A stretch of DNA of 64,000 nt, taken from Breviolum minutum Mf 1.05b.01 (Eukaryota; Sar; Dinophyceae; Suessiales; Symbiodiniaceae). The position numbers and the translations under genes are program-made. The DNA lies in NCBI GenBank assembly GCA_000507305.1, contig DF239280.1:124001-188000 (forward strand). The letters run 5' to 3'. Positions 31,312-43,503 of this stretch are shown piece after piece (within the stretch, counting starts at the first letter, position 1; each line of letters begins with the position of its first letter). The notes beneath the pieces are model-generated. The model was not told the origin of the DNA. It was given only the letters and a program-made list of their open reading frames with translations, and searched no databases.

Positions 31312-34017
31312 ATTCTGAGAGATCAGGGACTAGGTTGTGGTTACATAGGTGTTCTGCAATCTTTGCTGATGGACATTATAGGTCAAATATAAAACACAGC
31401 TTTCACTCTGAACCTTGTGAGAGTTGAAAATTTCCTTTGAGGTAGACATATGACGTTATGTTAAGTGATGCCTTTGTGACCCGAAACATCCTTATTCACC
31501 ACAACATTGATCAGTTGCTCTCTGGAGGGGTTGGGGTTGCAGGTGGGTGGGGAATAGTATAGGGGTGTAGTACTAAATCGAAACAAGTGCAACAAGCAAC
31601 GTGATTGGAAGTTTTGGCTTCATCCTATCCTCCTGTTGAACCAACGATGGGCGGCCCGCGCAACGGTTGCTACACGACATCCCCCAAGTGAAGAGCGCTA
31701 GGGTGAGGGATCGATGGCAGCGGCAATGCGGAGGCCGGGGCGAGCCCGGCCAAGTCGGAAAAAGAGTGGAAGCTGTTGAATTAACCCCGAAAACTAACAT
31801 GGAACCTGAAAATGATGGTTTCTAGGAGGAATCTCCTCTTCCAGGGGTTCATTTTCAGGTTCCATGTTAGTTTTCCGGGGTGTAGATACTGTAAATTTGA
31901 AGACTGACTGGTGACTGCGGCCGTGTGTTTTTTGTATTCATGAAACAGTTGAAGATAGTCTCTATTCTTTTTGTTGATCTTGGATTTGCTGCAAAGATGC
32001 CTGACAGTGATATCACGATGCAGGGGAGATAGAATTATGAGCTGTGTTTGAACGATTGGTTGGATGCCGTTTTTTGTCTCTGAAAAATTGATGCAATGTT
32101 TACTGTAGTCCCGTTTCTTCATTCTTTTTTTTGGAGCCCAGAGAACGAACTGTCCCGTCCACCATTTCAGATCGAGCCAGAAAAACATGTAAAACTACAA
32201 CCTTGGGAGTCCGAACCAAATGCTTGAAAAAATACATATTGGTGCGTGTATACAAATATACACAGGACATGTATAATTTATGTATGGTTGATTCTTTTAA
32301 TGATTGATGCAAATAACAAAAATTGACACCTGATAACCTCAAATTTGTTGTGAGCACATTGTTCGGCTGAATGTTTCAAGCTTTAAATTGAAATTCCTAT
32401 TATCTAAAAGATGTACAGACTCATTTGTATATATCTCTACATTTATCAAACGCCTCAGCTATGACCATGACTGATGATGAAATGGAGGTGCTACGACTCA
32501 CAGGTGTCACCGGAAGGTTAGAAGACATTGAATCAAAAAAATAGTCATGGAAGTCATTTTGTGGTTCCGGCCATGAATCTATAGGCAATCTATGTCCTGT
32601 TGTCTTCAATTGAGTTATATTGCTATTGTTCTTCTTACATGAAGCCAAGTGTGAAATACATGTTCGATGAGATACGCTCCTAGTCCAGGGTAGACATCTT
32701 TGCAAATGCGTGGAGCTTGGTGAAACATGATACCAGTACTCCCTGCCAGATACTGTATCACGGATAATTTATGTTTATATACTTATATATGTCAATTCAA
32801 TTGACATTTTGGAATTCACGCATGGGCTGGTATGGTGAATGTTGCTTCTGAAATCAAGAAGAAAATATTCGGAAGTGACCGAAATGCAGTTTGGAAATGT
32901 TACACACGGAGACATGGGAAGGTCACTGCCCCAACAAAAAACACCAAGCAACTCAAGGGCAATGTTTGGCACAAAAACTGCACACATCCCAGGCCCTTCT
33001 CCAGCCACATTTGCGGTTTAATCAAGACATCAATCAACCTGTAAGATGAGATGTTCAGGTTAGCTGATGGATGAACAGACAACGTATTTTGGATTGCTTC
33101 AAATACCAATGCGACTATGTATATATATATATATACATGATTTCTATGGATATATAAAACATTCATGGCACCCTGCCCATCAAATTTCTGCCTGCTGATT
33201 TTTCATGATGGTTTCAATCATGAGTTTCAAAACCGCCCCCGAAGATGATCCTGAATTTTCTGGACTCTGGCATGGGATGTCCCAGCTATCTTCACCTTAA
33301 GCCAAGCTTCACCTTAGGCTGTTGCTCCAGGACAAGATTTGGCCCAGGACAAGATTGGGCTGACCCAGTTGGGAGGTTTTCTCTTATGAGAACAACCGGT
33401 GGTTAGGGGAAGACAAAAAATCAAACGTGCCCTGGAAGGTTTAGTCAGTTCGTAGCTCATAGGGAACCAGTTTTTGCGAGGAAACCTTCACCAGCAACAA
33501 AAAAAATGGAGCAACAAAGGTGTTTCAGTAGGAAGATCCTTCCAAAATGACCTCAAAATGACTCAGAAATTCAGGTTGGGAATGTCAAGTACATGACTCA
33601 TGATGGGCTTTCAAAAAAGCCACCCCTGAGTTTTCAGCTTCGTTAGAGGTCTCGGACATATCACTGGGCCGTGGTGCCTATGCGGAGGGTGGGCATGTCT
33701 ATGCCTCCTTGGCGGGCCAGTTGAGGCTTGGGTGAAGGGAGAAGTGATGGTGATTTGGTGATCAACTCAACATTCTAAGCAACAAAAAACGAAAAATATG
33801 TAGATTCTAAATCCTAAGAATCACCCCATAATCTATAGAATTTGTTCAATGGTTTTGATTTTTCCCCAATGTATTGGACCAATCTACCTTCAATCTTCCG
33901 GAAGATTTAGAGGTTGAAATCACCCCACCGTTGCGACCTCACACGTGGCACCTGGTGGACATCGATTGAAAAGATAGAGCTTGGGACAGCAGAAACAATT
34001 TCATGATCAAATTTCAG
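31312..34017. other. Stretch without a firm gene
   Basis: Holds a family E element (31784-31881), TA-rich runs near 33120 and a tandem CAGGACAAGATT duplication near 33330. I see no exon with convincing limits. Confidence 0.4.
31784..31881. mobile_element. MITE-like inverted-repeat element, family E copy 2
   Basis: ACCCCGAAAACTAACATGGA at the left and TCCATGTTAGTTTTCCGGGGT at the right are inverted. This is the intact version of the element split at 12321-12530. Confidence 0.8.
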
Positions 34018-34074
34018 GTTGATGAAATTTCTCGAGCCATTCACTCAAAATGTCGTGACCCTCATGATCCTCAT
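34018..34074 (+). CDS. Candidate 19-codon exon
   Basis: After AAATTTCAG the frame reads VDEISRAIHSKCRDPHDPH and splices at CAT/GTAAAT. Phase 0 at both ends. The same frame remains open to 34269. Confidence 0.45.
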
Positions 34075-34179
34075 GTAAATGACGTCATTTTTCAATCCTT
34101 AGGAAGTTGCATCGTGATGATTGATGTGCCACATCCGTCAACCCAGCGTTTCACCATGTTTCATCCGTCAACCCCTAAG

Positions 34180-34269
34180 GCGCAGGGATGGTGGAATCGA
34201 GGTCCTTTCGGAGGAACAATCCACAGTGCCTTCTGTGCCTTGGATTCTGCTGCGATGATGAGAGGATGA
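34180..34269 (+). CDS. Candidate terminal exon
   Basis: After CCCCTAAG the frame reads AQGWWNRGPFGGTIHSAFCA, continues LDSAAMMRG and stops at TGA. It joins 34018-34074 in phase if 34075-34179 is an intron of 105 bp. Unrecognised. Confidence 0.45.
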   Translation, partial: AQGWWNRGPFGGTIHSAFCALDSAAMMRG

Positions 34270-34910
34270 AGGAGTGCAAGAAAGAAGTTGATCTGCTTGT
34301 GTTTTTGTTGGAATGGTTTGTAAGGTGTTGAGAATATTTGTCCTAAATATGACTCTTGGTTGTTTGGTGAAAAAGTCTAAATGTCCTTTCCCAAATTGTT
34401 GGCCAAGAACTAAGGTAGGAGCACAGGTGCTTGCCCGTGTCACTTGGCCATCAAGATGCATCCGGTGGTCGTTGATGAGCAACTTTCAACCCCCCAACTT
34501 TTTTCAGAAACCCTACGGCCCTATGAGAGGTCTGGGTTCTAAGGACACAACTTACCAATAACATGAATAATCCAAGAGGGCCGCTCTGACACTCCCTGAG
34601 ATGAGGTCCCAGGTGAAGGTCAGCACTTTTTGAAGTTTTTGCATCCCAAGGATGTCAGATTTGCTCCACTGATCAAGACACTAACGACTAGACATTAAAT
34701 CTGAGGCGCTAATTTAATCTAATTACAGTAGTCATTTGTGTCCTGACATGGAGTTTCGCTTTCCAGGTCCCTATTTCAGACAAATGTCTATTACACAAGT
34801 TGGGTGAATCATAGCCACAAGTGTCCTCTGGTTGTTCAGAATAAATCATCTCCACCCGTTCCACTCAGTTCCTAAGTACATCTTAGTAGTACTTACCAAA
34901 ATAACGCCAG

Positions 34911-35035
34911 GAATCTTGATGGGTGAGATTCACGGTGAGATGTCACACATGAACCGTTGGAACCCATCACGGAAGGTGGTGCGCCTGCAGCAAGATCGAG
35001 CTGAATGTCTCTTGGCTGTTGGGGACACGATGTGA
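34911..35035 (+). CDS. Candidate terminal exon
   Basis: After ACGCCAG the frame reads ILMGEIHGEMSHMNRWNPSR, continues KVVRLQQDRAECLLAV and stops at TGA. GC-rich relative to its surroundings. Unrecognised. Confidence 0.4.
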
Positions 35036-36752
35036 GACCACTGCTCAAGTTTCATGGTTGCCGGCCCCGGCCATAAAGTTGTTGATGCCAATCCCTTTTG
35101 CTGTAGCTGAGCTCACTGCAAGTTCCCTTGTGCCTGACATAGGTTTGAAGCCTTTTTTTTATCATCAGCATGGTCTGTATGGTTGTTTCTGATGATGATG
35201 GGGGGGGAGGAGGACGATGGTTGTCTAAGATGATAACACTATGCCATCCATTAAAGCTTACTTCATATGTTATATGTTTTTATAATATACCATCCATTTT
35301 GGTTTTTCACGACAATCCGATGATCAGTTCATTCATACCCTTCAGCAACAGATTCCACCCTTACCTTCGGTCGGGGTTTATCTGAAGGTCTCATTGTGGC
35401 GGTAGGCGATTTGCCTTTGACCGAAAAGGTGCGGTCGACTTGAAATGAGATGCGTAAAAATGTGGGTGGGTCGTGTAAAAATGTAGGATCTAATCAATCA
35501 GATGAATCATATCTGGATCTGAATGGTGGCAACTCGAATACTGTTTTAATTTTCACCCCGAAAATGGGGGAAATAATGATCCAATTTCACTAGATCATAT
35601 TTTTCAAATGGGTTGGTTCAACCACCCACCAGTATCTACTATGTGTAAGGTTGACCTGTTTGACTCAGATTAGAACTCATCCAACATCTTGTTGAATTGG
35701 GTACTCGTAGTAATTGACCATTTTTTGTTCCTGGGTACCCGGGTACCCCCTAGTTAAACAGGCAGCGGGGGTTATTTGGACCAACGATTTCACAACCAAG
35801 CTTCTGATTCAGCCAGAGGTAGAATCCGGTTGGTTTTGCTAGGATCCACAAATTTGGGGATATTTTCTTGGATCCTAATTTTGTACCAACATACTGACAT
35901 AATCTGATATAGATGGTGTATGTATAGGCAGATGCCGAAAATGCTCAATTCGGACATATTCGGACATGTTTTTGTTGCTACTTTACATTAAAATAATACC
36001 TGATTGATGATACCTGCATTGCAGCGGATTGCTTCACACGACCTCATGTGAATAGAACCTCATGTAAGCTGGGGATTTCTTTGGTTCAATTTTCCCATTT
36101 TGAAGCCGATATATATCGACTATGTTTGACAAATATTCCATACCCTCCATAACTCTACTTTACGCAAAAAATGCTGAACCGGACCAACGTGACATTGAGT
36201 GGGTCATTTGAATACGGTGGTCTGTGTTGATGTTTGTTTTTCTTTATGAGTATAACAATTGAAGTTGAGGTTCTACACACTCGTCCAACATATTATGATG
36301 TAGATATAACGATTTGTGTGGAGATGATCAGATGTTCAATGAAGCGGAAGAGGTGCCACATGTTCAATGTCGCTGGAATTTGCACATTAGTAAAGACAAC
36401 GAGGGAGTCCGCCGCTACAAGGACTAATCATTACGTTTTTATGTCTTGTCTGTTTCACATGTGTGGAAGTGTGTAAAATGATATGGTGCACCACAAGAAC
36501 CAGGCCCATGTTTGTTCATTCAGATATTACTGAATCTTTCCTGGAACGAGATGGACCTATGCACATGACTTTGGTAAAGAAACACTCATAGATTAGTCAG
36601 CCACACTTATACTGTGGTTAGTTGTAGTCTTGTAGGCCTAGCTGGTATATTTTGCGATGCTATTGCAAGAGGCGTCGATAAATCCAGCGCCTCCAGTCAA
36701 AGTAGGCAGTTGAACAAAAGTTTAACACATTCTATATAGATTATATAGATGT
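35036..36752. other. Stretch without a firm gene
   Basis: Contains a family A element at 35519-35632 and AT-rich intron-like DNA. The small frame at 36234-36476 has no splice support. Confidence 0.4.
35519..35632. mobile_element. MITE-like inverted-repeat element, family A copy 3
   Basis: CTGAATGGTGGCAACTC at the left and CAACCACCCACCAG at the right, with the shared core TTTTCAAATGGGTTGGTTCA. Confidence 0.7.
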
Positions 36753-36853
36753 GGGTGTTTCCAAAAATAGGGGTAATTTCAAATCATCCATTTTAATAGG
36801 GTTTTCCATTATAAACCATCCATTTTGGGGTACCCCTATTTTCGGAAACATCC
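36753..36853. mobile_element. MITE-like inverted-repeat element, family B copy 3
   Basis: 101 bp with ends GGGTGTTTCC and GGAAACATCC. The ATG-initiated frame that starts here and runs on into the exon at 36923 is an artefact of this element. Confidence 0.8.
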
Positions 36854-36922
36854 AGATAGATGTGTTTTCTTATATTCGTTGGTCCTTCCAATTTAGCCCC
36901 TCTGTTTTTCCACCTTTTCCAG

Positions 36923-37038
36923 CAAAGCTGCTGGATGGACGTTTTTTTCCGCCCCAGTTCCGGGGCGTCATACGGAAGCAAGACGTGCGCTACTTCGAGG
37001 CCCTGGGGGGAACCATGGTGCAACTGGCAACTGGAAAG
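36923..37038 (+). CDS. Candidate GC-rich exon just downstream of a MITE
   Basis: After CCTTTTCCAG the frame reads KLLDGRFFPPQFRGVIRKQD, continues VRYFEALGGTMVQLATGK and splices at AAAG/GTGACG. The GC content is well above the flanks and the splice sites are clean. No domain is recognised. Confidence 0.5.
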
Positions 37039-37634
37039 GTGACGGCGATTTCACCCACGGGGAAAGAAAAGATATCAGAAGTCTTGGCACATGAAACTTT
37101 GAAAATAGATTCAAAAACATCCCATAACCCCCAACCCTTGGAGGCATTTGAGGGATTTTGAATGTCGAGGGCTGGTTCATTTGAAATTTTGTTTCAGGGA
37201 GAATAGTCACCAAACTATGTTGAGAAGTTCACTTGTTAATGAAACATTCAAAATTTGCAGGAACCCTCATGACACATGGGTGGTTATCCATTGCCTTTAA
37301 GTGGTATGACAGTGTGCGAGGTACATGAAGCCATGCATAGCTGGTGCAAGCTCAGCTTGGGGCTACAACATCACCATGCTTAGCTACTCCCCAAAAGCAA
37401 AGGGTAACACCTTAGCTTGGTGTTTAGAAACATGTAGAAACTATATATCTCCCAAGATGATAATTTATTTTTTTTGCGGCTATGTTAAATGTTACTTAGG
37501 TCTTATCACATGTTATCATCTACCCCTCCAACAATTGGATGAACAGTTGCGTTTTTTCTGTGAAAAACACCTGTGAATCGAGAAGGAACTTGAAATGCCT
37601 ATTTTAGGGTCCAGCTCATATGACTGTATATCGA

Positions 37635-37734
37635 CTGGATGGTGGTTTCAAATATTTTTTATTTTCACCCCAAAAATTGGGGAAATGATCCAATTTGACT
37701 CATATTTTTCAAAGGGGTTGAAACCACCAACTAG
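37635..37734. mobile_element. MITE-like inverted-repeat element, family A copy 4
   Basis: GGATGGTGGTTTCAAATA at the left and TTGAAACCACCAACTAG at the right are inverted. No clear target duplication. Confidence 0.75.
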
Positions 37735-38216
37735 TGGAGCATTCGAATGATTAGAAGCACCAACAGGGATAGCTACTGACACTGGCATTAATTACAGCTT
37801 CCCGCAGACATTTGGCTGAATGGATCAACCAGTGAAATCATGAACCGAGCGGAAGCCGCAACACGGTCCATTTGTTAAGTAATTGCAGGCCGTCATAAAT
37901 GGCTGGACCAACAAGACAAGGCTTTGAAACGACTGCAACTGGCCAGGATTACAGTTCTATATCCAGCGTGTCGCCATACAATGCAACTAATTATGCACAA
38001 CTTGTTGATCACAGCCTTTGCAGCTCTACATATAGAAGAGTTGGACCAAAAAGAGAGACGGTACAAACAGAATAAGAGACCACAATGTACATGGGACATT
38101 TCAGAACGAATTTTATGGCCCACAATTTTAGCATACACCCAAGCATGATTGTCAACCTTCGTAGTTTTGGGCCATTTTTGTCCATTTCCTGAGCTTGTCA
38201 ACTCACCCAACAATTA

Positions 38217-38323
38217 CTAGTTGGTGGTTTCAAATATTTTTTCTTTTCATCCCTAATTTGGGGAAATGATCCAATTTGACAATCATACGTTTCAAATGGG
38301 GTTTGCAAAATGCCCACCAACTT
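38217..38323. mobile_element. MITE-like inverted-repeat element, family A copy 5
   Basis: CTAGTTGGTGGTTTCAAAT at the left; the right arm is degraded (CCCACCAACT). Confidence 0.7.
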
Positions 38324-38505
38324 TTGACCGATGATTTTGCAGACTTACTAGCTGGGCTACGGCTACAGTTTTGCCACTTCAAGTTGTCGTAAAGTGTTGG
38401 AAGGTTTCAGGTTCAACACCTTGAATTGGACAGATATTTTGATCAACGAGACTCCATGCGCTCGCCTTTACGTGCCCTGAACAAAAAAACAACCGGTTGT
38501 TTTTG

Positions 38506-38551
38506 GAGGGTAGGGAGGGTAGGGAGGGAAGGGTGTAGGGAAGGGTAGGGA
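38506..38551 (+). repeat. G-rich tract
   Basis: Repeated GGGTAGGGAGGG units with at least six GGG runs separated by one to four bases, enough for a G-quadruplex on the plus strand. Confidence 0.7.
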
Positions 38552-39470
38552 AACCCCAATAGTCTCATTAAATTAGTGAGTGAGGGGGAAATTTAAGCAA
38601 TAATTGATTTATGTTAATTCAATTCCTCTACTTTTGAGAAGATGTCAGGATGTCTTTGGAAAAAAAACCAGCCAGGAAAGGATTGGACTTTAGATTGTTT
38701 GTTCATGGCTGGACTCCTGACATGTCTGGTTGAAGGAAGTCTTTAGCATTTCGGATCATGTTAAAGGAAATGGCAGTTGTAAGGTACTGTTTACTCACAT
38801 TTGTCAATTACTTCTTTTTGAAACATGCAGTACAGGTTTGGGCAAGTATTTATACATATATATATATATACATTATTATTGTTTTAAAACACTGGCACAC
38901 AATACCCGAAGTGTAGATGTAGATTTGCACATTTCATGAGAAAGGGCATGAAGGCACACGTTTTAGGTTTGTCATTAGGTCATATTTTTGGGGATAATTT
39001 AGGCAGATGCTCTTTGGTTTCACTGAATAATTACTTCTCCTCTTGATTTGGAATCCAGCAAATTCACAGCTTGTACGGATATTGCCTTTAAAGGGAAGGC
39101 CCTTCGCCACAACCTACAAGCTCATCAGCCACAGTTGCAGTGAGTTGCAGCATGTTGCCACCCAACGTAAAGTTTAGTTGAAATGAAACGAGGTAACCTG
39201 TTGGGTAGCTAAACATCTGTCCAAGCAAGGATATATACATATATATATATATATATACATATTTACAAATGGCTCCCAGATACAGTTGGACTTGGTACTG
39301 CTAGAATAGCTGTAGAGAATCTTAATAGCACGTTTATATCAGCTCGTGTGCCATTTTGGCCAAGGACAGTAAGATTGACAAAAAACGCAAACATCGATCT
39401 CTTTTCCCGAAGTATGGACTGTTTTTTCACGAAAGCCTAAACTTTTTGTCATGCAGGAGACATACAACAC

Positions 39471-39565
39471 TGGGTGGTGGTTTCAAATGTTCTGTATTTT
39501 CACCCCTACTTGGAAATGATCCAATTTGACTAATATTTTTCAAAGGGATTGAAACCACCAACTAG
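39471..39565. mobile_element. MITE-like inverted-repeat element, family A copy 6
   Basis: TGGGTGGTGGTTTCAAATG at the left and TTGAAACCACCAACTAG at the right. AACAC on both sides (39466-39470, 39566-39570) is a 5-bp target duplication. Confidence 0.8.
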
Positions 39566-39599
39566 AACACATTACAACACGCAGTTCCCTGAATGCAAT

Positions 39600-39767
39600 T
39601 TCCATCTACTTCCCTACCTCCAACTCAATGCCGAGGTTTTGCGCAAGGTTTGGACAGGAACTTTGACCTGGAAAGAAGCAGAAGCTTGGTTGAGGAAAAA
39701 CAACGTACCACAACTTTGGAAGGAAGTCAAGCAATCCGTGGTGGAAGATCGGATATGTTATTCATAA
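39600..39767 (+). CDS. Candidate terminal exon beside a MITE
   Basis: Reads EVLRKVWTGTLTWKEAEAWL, continues RKNNVPQLWKEVKQSVVEDR and stops at TAA. The Trp/Lys/Glu-rich composition is protein-like. The 5' limit is not defined; the ATG-type start at 39549 lies inside the family A element and is not credited. A second open frame overlaps. Confidence 0.45.
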   Translation, partial: FHLLPYLQLNAEVLRKVWTGTLTWKEAEAWLRKNNVPQLWKEVKQSVVEDRICYS

Positions 39768-40585
39768 ATCATCTTAATTCATCATGAAATACTGGGATGA
39801 TTACATCAAAATCCACAGTAATTTTTCACATCAAGAAGTGTTCACCTTTCCAAAAAAAAAAGGTGGGTGATCACCTCAGCCTCACCTGTCCATTTATGGA
39901 GATGTTTTTTCAACTCGGTCCTTCGTTGCATTGCGGGGTTGGTTGACTTGACTTTCATCACAGGTGCATTGAACAGCACAGATGTGGAGGATCCTCAAGA
40001 GTTGAGCGATGTGTCCTTCCTCTCACGTGACAGGTGACGTCATGGGCTGGAGTACCATGCAATGGAAGCCACGGTTTAAAACATGGTTCCACATATATAT
40101 TCCACATACCATTAATCAAATTGATATATAAAACCATACTGTATTGTATATGAAATACAGTATTATTCAATCTACTTGTTTGAAGTGTGGCTGCCATTTT
40201 TTTTGGGTATACATGGCTGGTTATGTTGATTTATAACAACCTTCTGATATATTGGCCTGAGCTCCCACCGGTCCGGTTGCCGAACTTGGCATTGAAAAAT
40301 CCATAGACGCGGTCGGCCAAATTGGCACAATTATCCCAGAAAATACGAATGTTAAAATGTTTCTATAGTTCTGTCATGGCTTGTTGATCTTTTTGGAGTC
40401 TCCTGTGTTTTTTCTGATTTTGGATCTGGGTTGTTGATGTGCACACGGAACCTTCCCAGTTCTTTTTGGGAGCCCTATTTTTCTATTGGATTTCCTAGGA
40501 ATCAAATCGAATGGCTATGCCCCCCTTTGTATCCATTTACTAAATTGGCGCCATGACTGACTGCGACTCATCACTTAGCAGCTAG

Positions 40586-40720
40586 ACTTATAGCCAACCA
40601 TCCAACCATTCCAACCAACCCAGCCAAGCAACGACAACGCCCAGTGCCAGGGAGTTTGTGGATACCAAGCACTTTTCGGACGACGACTCGGATGAAGCGC
40701 CTCAAACGCACCCAACATGA
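40586..40720 (+). CDS. Candidate terminal exon with acidic tail
   Basis: After GCTAG the frame reads TYSQPSNHSNQPSQATTTPS, then REFVDTKHFSDDDSDEAPQT, and stops at TGA. A Ser/Thr/Pro/Gln-rich segment followed by an acidic patch suggests a disordered C-terminus. No ATG, hence absent from ATG-based searches. Unrecognised. Confidence 0.45.
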   Translation, partial: TYSQPSNHSNQPSQATTTPSAREFVDTKHFSDDDSDEAPQTHPT

Positions 40721-43374
40721 AGGGAGCTGGTGCTTGAAAAAAACCGAGCTATTCACCTATAGAGGTTTGAAAAATTTCAGGCTGGTCTGGAATTCTGTTT
40801 GGATCATGCCATGCCTTTCTTCAGGATTCTGTTCTCTACTTAGTTGATTGAAGGAGATGATCTCGGGAAATGGCTTGGTCCAGCCCTTTTTAGCCAACGA
40901 TGGGTTCCAGCCCTTTTCAGGATGGAACTCAAACGAGCGATTCGCAAGCTTTCGTTTAATATTGGGTCTCATTTTGTTGACTTTTGGTTAGTCACTGTTT
41001 TTAGTATAGCTAGTTACATAAGCACAGGAGGATCTGTTTGAGCTTGAAAGGATCTATATTTCAATTTCCCATTTGCCAGTTGTTTAGGATGGTCTCAAAG
41101 ACTTTATCACAGTGAACTTGTAGCTTTTTGGTGTCCCGCTTACGCGGGTTCCGGCAAACTGGAGAACGGATCTATTTGCGGGATGCAACCGAACCCCAAA
41201 ATGAATCAAAATGAGCAGTCCTCCATTTGAAGGCCTGGGAAAATACAACGTCAGGGTCAGGTCTTGTTGAAATTTAAGGGTCACTGATTTTGGTCGACCA
41301 TGAGGACGGCATCATCGAAAGACGGCGGCACAACGCGATTTTCTACGGGGTCTCTTTGTAGGGACCTGAGTGAGGAGTGGTCAGTCCAGGGGGTTCTGCT
41401 TGACAAGCTATAGATTGGATTCTATGTATACAAGAATCAAGCCTCACAAGGCCAAGCGTGATTTGTTGGAACATCAAGTTTTGCATCTCTATGGTTTCCG
41501 CATCATGTTTGAATTTGTTTTGGGTCTTCAAAGATAGACGTCTAGCATCTACAGGCATAGATGTGTTGAATATATGTTTTCATTCAATGTGAACTCTACT
41601 TGCCCAAACCCGTCGGCCTATAAAACGTATGTATATGCCTGACCCAGTCAACGCCTAAACGTCAAAGCAAGGTACCAAACTGGAGACACTCGTGAAAAGA
41701 ACAAGCAAAACGAATACATAATTTAGTCATGAAAATGGGAACGCTATGTAAGTATATGCGAGACGACTGCAACAGATACATGATCCATGGTAGAAAGAAG
41801 CAAAGATGAATTTAGGAAGAAGGTATGGAAAATGACTCCGTGTATGCACAAGTGTAATTAGATCGAATGGGCCCCGCCCAAAAAAGGTATTTTCCAGGTG
41901 CATCACAAGTGGTGATGAAACCATGACCCTTATTTGTACAACAAAGGTGTCCCAACCAGAAACTGAGATGTATGTTAGCATTGAGATTAAAGGAGAGATG
42001 CCGGCTTATGTGACGACTCTTCACAACATGTTTTTCACTTACAATATATCAAATGTTACGGTGACATATGGCTGAATGCTACATGTTTAAGGTTCAAAGT
42101 GGTGATGTGTACTCAGTGTACGAAGCACTGAAAAACAACCAAAACAAACAGGGTCCCCCTCCAAAAATGATAGCTCCTCAATTTCATTCAATTTCATCCT
42201 ATAGAGAATTGCATTTGAATTGAGTTTGCGGGCGCCTCATACCTTGAACCAAGAATGCATGCTTGGCAATCCTTCTTATGTAATGGGCTATCAATTATTA
42301 TTTGCCATTTGATGAACCCTAACGGCCTTCCAGCATATTGGAATTCTGGGTCCCTGTGTTCGGAAGTCAGCCCTACCCTAGGTAGGATGACAGAGTAGTG
42401 GGATGATTATGATTCGTCAAGAAGTACGAGAAGATCACCAACACTGATTTCAGCTTAAGATAGACTCTGGTATTTGACGCAATGTCCTTTAAACTGATGT
42501 ACTTTCAACTTTCAACCGTTCCCCCTTTGTTATATTTGAATATATTTGACTCTTTGCTATCTTCTTGCCCATGTCATGTGAGCCATGGAATCTCCGAGTA
42601 ACTAGGCTGAAGGGATCTAACGCCTCTCTCAGACCGTTGGATATTATGGATCTCACGACGCACGTTTTAATGAGCCAAAACGCTCAGAATTACCCTTTGT
42701 TGTATCTCACCAACCACTACCTTCCTTTATATTAGGAGGAAGTAATCTTCTCAAGGCATTGGTAAGGCATTTCATTGTTTGATGACAATCTCCTATACGA
42801 AAAGCCCCCAGGCTTGGAACTTGGAATTCCTTGCAGTTTGCGAAAACTAAACTGAGCAAGGATTTTTATGGAAATCTTCAAAGGAATTGCACATAGGAAA
42901 CTTGAAAAGGCCTGGTTCCAACCTGCATGCCGCATGCCCCAGATGTGTTGCTTTCGTCCTGTTTGGTTTGGTGCTGACCTTCCAGTCTTTGAGTGGCTCC
43001 TTGGCAAAACGAGCCCATCCACAAAACCCATTCTATGCCGCACTTCGTTTGAAGGTAGTCTTGAATATGTGGTATGATTCTACAAAGAGTAGAATGAGTA
43101 CAGCTTAAATTGAGGCTTAATTTATTTGTTTCGGTCACGATTCACGATGATTCATTGGTTATGTCGTTTTCAGTGGACGAATCAATCCATCAAGAACACT
43201 GCTGCATGTTCGAATGAATGTATGGATTGATCGATCGTTCAGGTAGTTGGAGGTTGGTAAGGATCTTATGGTTCCATTCACAACAATCATACTGCCGACC
43301 TAACCGCCAACAGGAGTCCGTGATCATCCATGTCAATCCGACCACCACCGTTCCCGAAACACAATCTCCGTGAG
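40721..43374. other. Stretch without a firm gene
   Basis: AT-rich with scattered short frames. No splice-bounded exon stood out and no repeat family copy was found. Confidence 0.35.
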
Positions 43375-43503
43375 GGTATCATTAAAAGCTGGGAATACCT
43401 TCTTTTGAAGGCACCACCGGAGTGGCAATTTGGCATCCCCATTTTGAAGAAATTAGGACATCTTTCTGATATCTTATGTGGCATGTTCAGAACAGCTTAC
43501 TAC
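43375..43503 (+). CDS. Candidate 43-codon exon
   Basis: After CCGTGAG the frame reads GIIKSWEYLLLKAPPEWQFG, continues IPILKKLGHLSDILCGMFRT and splices at TACTAC/GTAAAG. Phase 0 at both ends. Strongly protein-like; no family recognised. Confidence 0.5.
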
